Below, piece after piece: positions 4,844 through 8,641 of a stretch of DNA of 8,641 bases. The position numbers were made by a program, and so were the translations under genes. The notes below the pieces were generated by a model. It ran no database searches. It worked only from the letters and a program-made list of their open reading frames with translations, and was not told where the DNA came from. The DNA comes from Desulfobacterales bacterium (GTDB lineage Bacteria; Desulfobacterota; Desulfobacteria; Desulfobacterales; DAOWNP01): the NCBI GenBank assembly GCA_030149595.1, contig JASFBI010000048.1, positions 1 to 8,641 of the forward strand, written 5' to 3'. How positions within the stretch are numbered: the stretch's first letter is position 1; the number at the start of each line of letters is the position of its first letter.

Positions 4844-7321
4844 ATGCTGAAAAAGATTATTTTTACTGTATTATTGTATGGTATTGTTTTTGTTAATGTT
4901 TTTGATTTAGATGCATCTGTTTTGCCGACTGTACGAATCGGGATTGTAACAGATGGATATTTGTCGCGGTTATTAATTAACACAGATATTCTTGAAAAAG
5001 AGATAAATGATCTGATCTCTTTAGAATTTAATATAATATTTACTTCTTCTAAAAGGGTAAATGGTAACTGGTCAATAAAAACAATTAAATCCGGAGTTGA
5101 GAAATTATTATCAGACCCTGGTGTAGATATTATTATTACTACGGGACTGCTTGCATCAGACTATGCATTAAGTAAAAAAAATACAGAAAAACCTGTTTTT
5201 ATACCTTATGAATTGGTTCAAAATCAATCAGGTCTCTGTTTTTACAGAGCAGCAGATAATTATCTGCAACCTTATAAATATTCCAGGCATTTTCCAGAAG
5301 TAATAGATGACCAATTGCAGGGTAGATATATATTGATTGATAAAGAAAAAGTAAGACAATGCCGTGTAACTTCTCTTGAAAATATATCAGACAGCATAAA
5401 AGAGTTTAAAAAAATTATTAATTTTAAGCAGTTATGCATAGTAGAAGACCGCCTGTTTCTTAAAATGTACCCTGATAGAAAAATCAGAATTAATAATATA
5501 GCAAAACAGCTGAATATTGAAATAATTTATAAACAGGTTGGCTTTAATGCCAAAAGCATGGTTATTAAACCAAATAATAAGTTTGATGCAGTACTTATTA
5601 TGCCGCTTTTAAGATTTTCAGGAAAAGAATTTGCTCGGTTTGTTTTAAAGTTAAATAAAAATAAAATCCCAAGCTTTTCTGTATGGGGTAAAGATGAAGT
5701 AGAAAAAGGAGTGCTTTTTGCGACATCGGTAAAGTTTGCCAGTAAACGGCATGCAAGAAAAATTGCTCTTGAAATTCAGCAATTTCTCATTGACCGGAAA
5801 CGAATTTTTTCGGATATAAAAAAAACATCTGTAAGTAAAAAACTATGCATTAATATGATTTCTGCTGAAATGATAGGTTTTAAGCCCAATTGGCGTATGA
5901 TAACCCAGGCAGATTTTGTATATAAAGAGAAAAAAGGCGGTAGTGGTGTCTCTATTGCTGATTCAGTAAGAGAAGCTTTGGGAAAAAATTTAATTATTAG
6001 AACAAAAAAAGACAAGCTCCAGGTAAACAGGCAAAAAGTAAAGCAGGTAAAAAGTGCACTTTTACCCAGTATTGATATGTCATTGTATAGTATGAATATA
6101 GATTCAGATAGAGCTGATGCAAGCTTTGGCATGTTTTCTGAGCAAACAGCTGGTATTAAGGCACAGATTACTCAGATGATCTATGATGATTCTGCAATAA
6201 CTAATTTTAGAGCAGTAAAACAGCTATACAGGGCAGCACAGATGGATCTGAAAATAGAAAAGTTAAATATAATTTATAAAACTGCAAAAACATATTTAGA
6301 CATATTGAAAGCTGCGGCGATATGTAAGATCCAAAAAGACAATTTGAATCTGAGCTGGTCTAACTTGAAAAGAGCTGAAAATCGCAGGAAAATTGGCGTT
6401 GGAAATCCTGCAGAAGTTTACAGGCTGGAAAATAAAATAGCTAATTCCCGTAAATTGATTTTAAATTCAAATGCTAATTTTAAAATTTTAAAGCTTAGAA
6501 TAAAAAATCTTTTACAAATGTCCTATGCTGATGAATTTAATGCAGCATATATTTATAACAAAGAGTCGTTGTTTGCAGATAAAGAAAACAGTATCTCATA
6601 TGTTATGGATAATCCTGAGAAATTAGATGATCTTCTTAAAATTATGCTGAGCAGGGGTACTGGTTTGCATCCATTGATGAAGCGTATGGATCTTGCAATT
6701 TCAGCTAAGGAAAGTGTTTACTCCATGAGTAAAAGAAGATTTTATACTCCTTCTGTATCTCTCTTTGGAGGGGTTGATAAAAAATTTGTTGAAAATGGAA
6801 ACAGTTCTTTGCCTTCTTTTGATAACATACTGTTTCCTGAAAAAAATGATATTGACTGGCAGATTGGAATAAAGGCAGATTTAAACTTGTTTTCAGGGGG
6901 TTATAAAAAAGCTTCTGTAAAACATGTTAAATATGAATTATCCTCTCTTTATAATCAGCGTAAATATACAAAGAGTATTATTGAGGAAAACATATATTCT
7001 GCAATGATTGATGTGGAAACATCATATCCGGTTATCAAGCTATCAAAAGATGCTTTTCAAGCAGCTGAAAAAAACTTTAAGCTTATTACAGATTCCTATG
7101 AAAAAGGGGTGGTATCAGTAATAGATCTTATTGATGCACAAAATACTACAATAGTTGCAAGGCTTTTATGGGAAAATTCTTTTTATGCTTTTTTAAGTGA
7201 TATTTTAAAACTGGAATATGCCATGGGCAGTTTTAAATTGTTGTTAAGTTCAAGTGATAACAGTCAATGGATTGAAATAATAGCCGGCTTTTTTAATGAA
7301 CCTGAGAAATATTTGCATTAG
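4844..7321 (+). CDS. Fusion of an ABC-type substrate-binding domain to a TolC-family outer-membrane channel
   Basis: An 825-residue exported protein. Residues 1-24 are a signal peptide (MLKK, hydrophobic core, likely cut after Ala24). Residues about 30-360 match the whole of the ABC_sub_bind type of periplasmic binding protein: opening strand VRIGIV, a PGVDIIITTGLLAS strand-turn, the second lobe (KFDAVLIMPLL, KIPSFSV, VEKGVLFA) and the family's usual closing segment (INMISAEMIGF ... ADFVY). From Gly368 it continues into a full outer-membrane efflux protein with two OEP repeats. The first is about 368-570 (SIADSVREAL, KSALLPSIDMS, helical hairpin with GVGNPAEVYRLE); the second is about 640-805 (FYTPSVSLFGG, ADLNLFSGG, ITDSYEKGVVSVIDLIDAQ). 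TolC-type proteins are usually about 420-490 residues. TolC N-termini lie in the periplasm, so the added domain is topologically allowed. An in-frame TTG directly precedes ATG 4844, which was preferred as the start; only a weak GAGA precedes it. Confidence 0.9.
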   Translation: MLKKIIFTVLLYGIVFVNVFDLDASVLPTVRIGIVTDGYLSRLLINTDILEKEINDLISLEFNIIFTSSKRVNGNWSIKTIKSGVEKLLSDPGVDIIITTGLLASDYALSKKNTEKPVFIPYELVQNQSGLCFYRAADNYLQPYKYSRHFPEVIDDQLQGRYILIDKEKVRQCRVTSLENISDSIKEFKKIINFKQLCIVEDRLFLKMYPDRKIRINNIAKQLNIEIIYKQVGFNAKSMVIKPNNKFDAVLIMPLLRFSGKEFARFVLKLNKNKIPSFSVWGKDEVEKGVLFATSVKFASKRHARKIALEIQQFLIDRKRIFSDIKKTSVSKKLCINMISAEMIGFKPNWRMITQADFVYKEKKGGSGVSIADSVREALGKNLIIRTKKDKLQVNRQKVKQVKSALLPSIDMSLYSMNIDSDRADASFGMFSEQTAGIKAQITQMIYDDSAITNFRAVKQLYRAAQMDLKIEKLNIIYKTAKTYLDILKAAAICKIQKDNLNLSWSNLKRAENRRKIGVGNPAEVYRLENKIANSRKLILNSNANFKILKLRIKNLLQMSYADEFNAAYIYNKESLFADKENSISYVMDNPEKLDDLLKIMLSRGTGLHPLMKRMDLAISAKESVYSMSKRRFYTPSVSLFGGVDKKFVENGNSSLPSFDNILFPEKNDIDWQIGIKADLNLFSGGYKKASVKHVKYELSSLYNQRKYTKSIIEENIYSAMIDVETSYPVIKLSKDAFQAAEKNFKLITDSYEKGVVSVIDLIDAQNTTIVARLLWENSFYAFLSDILKLEYAMGSFKLLLSSSDNSQWIEIIAGFFNEPEKYLH

Positions 7322-7325
7322 GAAT

Positions 7326-7332
7326 GAGGAGG
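7326..7332 (+). promoter_or_regulatory. Strong Shine-Dalgarno sequence pointing to an ATT start
   Basis: GAGGAGG lies just after the channel stop codon (7319-7321). Eight bases after it comes ATT at 7341, in frame with the adaptor protein. No ATG, GTG or TTG in that frame lies at a workable distance: ATG 7296 is upstream of this site and GTG 7362 is 29 bases beyond it. Confidence 0.7.
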
Positions 7333-7340
7333 AAGACAAA

Positions 7341-8444
7341 ATTAAACGTAGAATTATAATAGTGTTTATACTGGTCTGTTCACTATTTTTTATATGCTGC
7401 AGTGATAAAGATTTTGTGGAAAAGAAAAAAAAGTTAAGGCCAGTTAAATATATTAAGGTTGTTAAAACTTTTGATAAAACAGATCGTATATTTTCCGGTA
7501 TAGCAAAGGCGGATAAAGAATCCAGATTAAGTTTCAGGGTGGATGGACTTATTGATCTTATTATGGTTAAAGTTGGTGATTTGGTATATAAAGGGCAGAT
7601 CATAGCACAACTTGATCCTGCAGATTACAGGATTAAGGTTAATGCAGTAAAAGCCTCTCTTTCAAAATTTTCGGCTAGGAAAAGAAATGCAGTAGCAAAT
7701 TATAACAGAATTCGTGATCTTTATAAAAATTTGAATGTCTCAAGGAATGAACTAGATGCAGCAAGATCTTTGGCTGAAGCATCTGTTGCAGCTGTTCAAT
7801 CAATTAAAAACCAATTGGAATTATCAGTACGGCAGTTAGAGTATACACGTATGACAGCACCTTCTCTCTGCCATATAGCTGATGTAATGGTAGAAGAGAA
7901 TGAGGGTGTTGTTTCAGGGCAGCCTGTTGTGTCAATTAATTATGGTTTGCGTATTACAGTTGAATTTAGAGTATCAGAGGTATTAATATCGCAGGTAAAA
8001 AAAAACAGTACAGTTAAAGTTGTATTTGATGCTGTACCCGGAAAAATATTTAATGCAGCCATAACAGAGATAGGAATATCTTCTGCTGGAATAGAAACTA
8101 CTTTTCAGGTGCTTGCGAGATTAAATAGTACAGACAGGCGTATAATGCCTGGTATGGCTGCGGAAGTTACCTGTTTTTTTGAGCAAAAAGCTGCAAAGGG
8201 TAAATTTATTGTACCGTCTTTTGCAGTGGGTAAGGATCTTAAAGGGACATTTGTTTTTGTGGTTAAGCATATCGAGAAGGAGACAGGTCGTATTTACAGA
8301 CGTTCTGTTGTGCCCGGTGAATTTACTCCAAAAGGATTTGAAATATTAGAGGGGCTTGTATCTGGTGATTTGGTTGTGATTGCCGGAATAAATAAAATAG
8401 AAGATAAAGACCTCGTAATATTGAATAGAGGTATTTTAAATTGA
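7341..8444 (+). CDS. RND efflux periplasmic adaptor (membrane fusion lipoprotein, AcrA-like)
   Basis: A 367-residue membrane-fusion protein linking the outer-membrane channel to an RND pump. Started at ATT 7341, it opens as M-KRR, then a hydrophobic core, then Cys19-Cys20-Ser-Asp, a lipoprotein-style signal peptide. The lipobox is imperfect, with Cys at -1 of Cys20. The order of domains is standard: first half of the barrel-sandwich (SRLSFRVDGLI, VKVGDLVYKGQIIAQLDP); a helical hairpin (about residues 95-160); the second lipoyl half (YTRMTAPSLC); a beta-barrel (ITVEFRVSEVLI to MPGMAAEVTCFF); and a membrane-proximal domain (IVPSFAVG, LVSGDLVVIAG). The frame is also open back to ATG 7296, which would add 15 charged residues before the signal peptide, overlap the channel gene by 26 bases and lack a ribosome site. 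From the ATT, the gap to the channel gene is 19 bases. The pump gene overlaps its stop codon. Confidence 0.88.
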   Translation: MKRRIIIVFILVCSLFFICCSDKDFVEKKKKLRPVKYIKVVKTFDKTDRIFSGIAKADKESRLSFRVDGLIDLIMVKVGDLVYKGQIIAQLDPADYRIKVNAVKASLSKFSARKRNAVANYNRIRDLYKNLNVSRNELDAARSLAEASVAAVQSIKNQLELSVRQLEYTRMTAPSLCHIADVMVEENEGVVSGQPVVSINYGLRITVEFRVSEVLISQVKKNSTVKVVFDAVPGKIFNAAITEIGISSAGIETTFQVLARLNSTDRRIMPGMAAEVTCFFEQKAAKGKFIVPSFAVGKDLKGTFVFVVKHIEKETGRIYRRSVVPGEFTPKGFEILEGLVSGDLVVIAGINKIEDKDLVILNRGILN

Positions 8445-8641
8445 GCATAACAAAAGCTGCCATAGAAAATAACAGGGTAACACTGCTTTTATTGATAATT
8501 TTAATAGTTGGAGGAGTAGTTGGTTATTATAAATTACCCAGGAGTTATGATCCTGGTTTTGTTATAAGAAACGCCCAGATTGTTACTCTGTTTCCAGGGG
8601 CTAGTCCAAAGCGTGTAGAGCAGCTTGTAACTGATAAAATT
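8441..8641 (+). CDS. RND efflux inner-membrane pump, N-terminal 67 codons only
   Basis: Partial gene running off the right edge. It starts with TTG at 8441, overlapping the adaptor's TGA by two bases, with AGAGG at 8427-8431 nine bases upstream. The 67 residues visible are the N-terminus of an AcrB-type resistance-nodulation-division transporter: a short cytoplasmic helix (ITKAAIENNRVT), the first membrane span (LLLLIILIVGGVVGYY), the LPR.YDPGF.IRNA segment, then FPGASPKRVEQLVTDKI, a family signature of the first periplasmic porter subdomain. RND pumps use the proton gradient to expel substrates through the adaptor and outer-membrane channel encoded just upstream. Full members are about 1,000-1,050 residues. 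Substrate class cannot be judged from this fragment. Confidence 0.9.
   Translation, partial: MSITKAAIENNRVTLLLLIILIVGGVVGYYKLPRSYDPGFVIRNAQIVTLFPGASPKRVEQLVTDKI

Noticed and set aside
4780..4983. 67-codon minus-strand frame in the divergent promoter region
   Set aside because: It overlaps the signal-peptide coding region of the channel fusion on the other strand and covers the leader of that operon. No ribosome site or family pattern was seen.
5776..6132. 118-codon minus-strand frame inside the channel fusion gene
   Set aside because: It lies wholly within a well-supported gene on the other strand and resembles no known family.
7250..7603. 117-codon minus-strand frame across the channel/adaptor junction
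   Set aside because: It is antisense to two recognised genes, and its Ser/Leu-rich composition is typical of a shadow frame.

Overview
The window is AT-rich DNA from a Gram-negative bacterium. It has a c-type cytochrome, several exported proteins and a complete outer-membrane/periplasm/inner-membrane efflux set. An acyltransferase of the exosortase-associated/FeeM type and a cytochrome ending in an 'HAADSD..AAG.R' motif would fit a Desulfobacterota (deltaproteobacterial) host, but that placement is an inference and not secure. No rRNA, tRNA, CRISPR array, transposase gene or phage gene was found.

Layout from left to right. (1) 12-698, minus strand: a two-gene unit of a small monohaem cytochrome c followed by a small secreted, probably coiled-coil protein with a GTG start. 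A good sigma70-type promoter lies at 786-814. (2) 853-1566, plus strand: an N-acyltransferase of the LuxI/FeeM fold, of the kind annotated as PEP-CTERM/exosortase-system-associated acyltransferase. (3) 1567-1723: a convergent gap holding an 85-bp inverted-repeat structure with 12-bp perfect arms flanked by CTA on both sides. (4) 1724-4611, minus strand: a two-gene unit of a ThiF/E1-like + nitroreductase fusion protein (Rv1355c/'MoeY'-like) followed by a class I SAM-dependent methyltransferase. (5) 4612-4843: a divergent promoter region with one clear sigma70-like promoter on each strand. (6) 4844 to the right edge, plus strand: an RND-type tripartite efflux operon. Its first gene joins a complete ABC-type substrate-binding domain to a TolC-family outer-membrane channel. 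It is followed by a lipoprotein membrane-fusion (adaptor) protein and the first 67 codons of an RND inner-membrane pump.

How the parts may work together (inference). The acyltransferase, the adenylating E1-like/oxidoreductase fusion and the methyltransferase look like the enzymes of a small tailoring pathway: acyl transfer from acyl-ACP, ATP-dependent carboxylate activation plus FMN redox chemistry, and methylation. The adjacent, divergently transcribed efflux operon could export the product, and the substrate-binding domain fused to the channel would be an unusual way to give the exporter periplasmic specificity. Nothing in the sequence proves the link beyond adjacency and the shared divergent promoter region.

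Three start sites differ from the longest open frame. The acyltransferase is better placed at ATG 853, the methyltransferase at ATG 2473, and the adaptor protein most likely starts at a non-canonical ATT at 7341, eight bases after a strong Shine-Dalgarno sequence.
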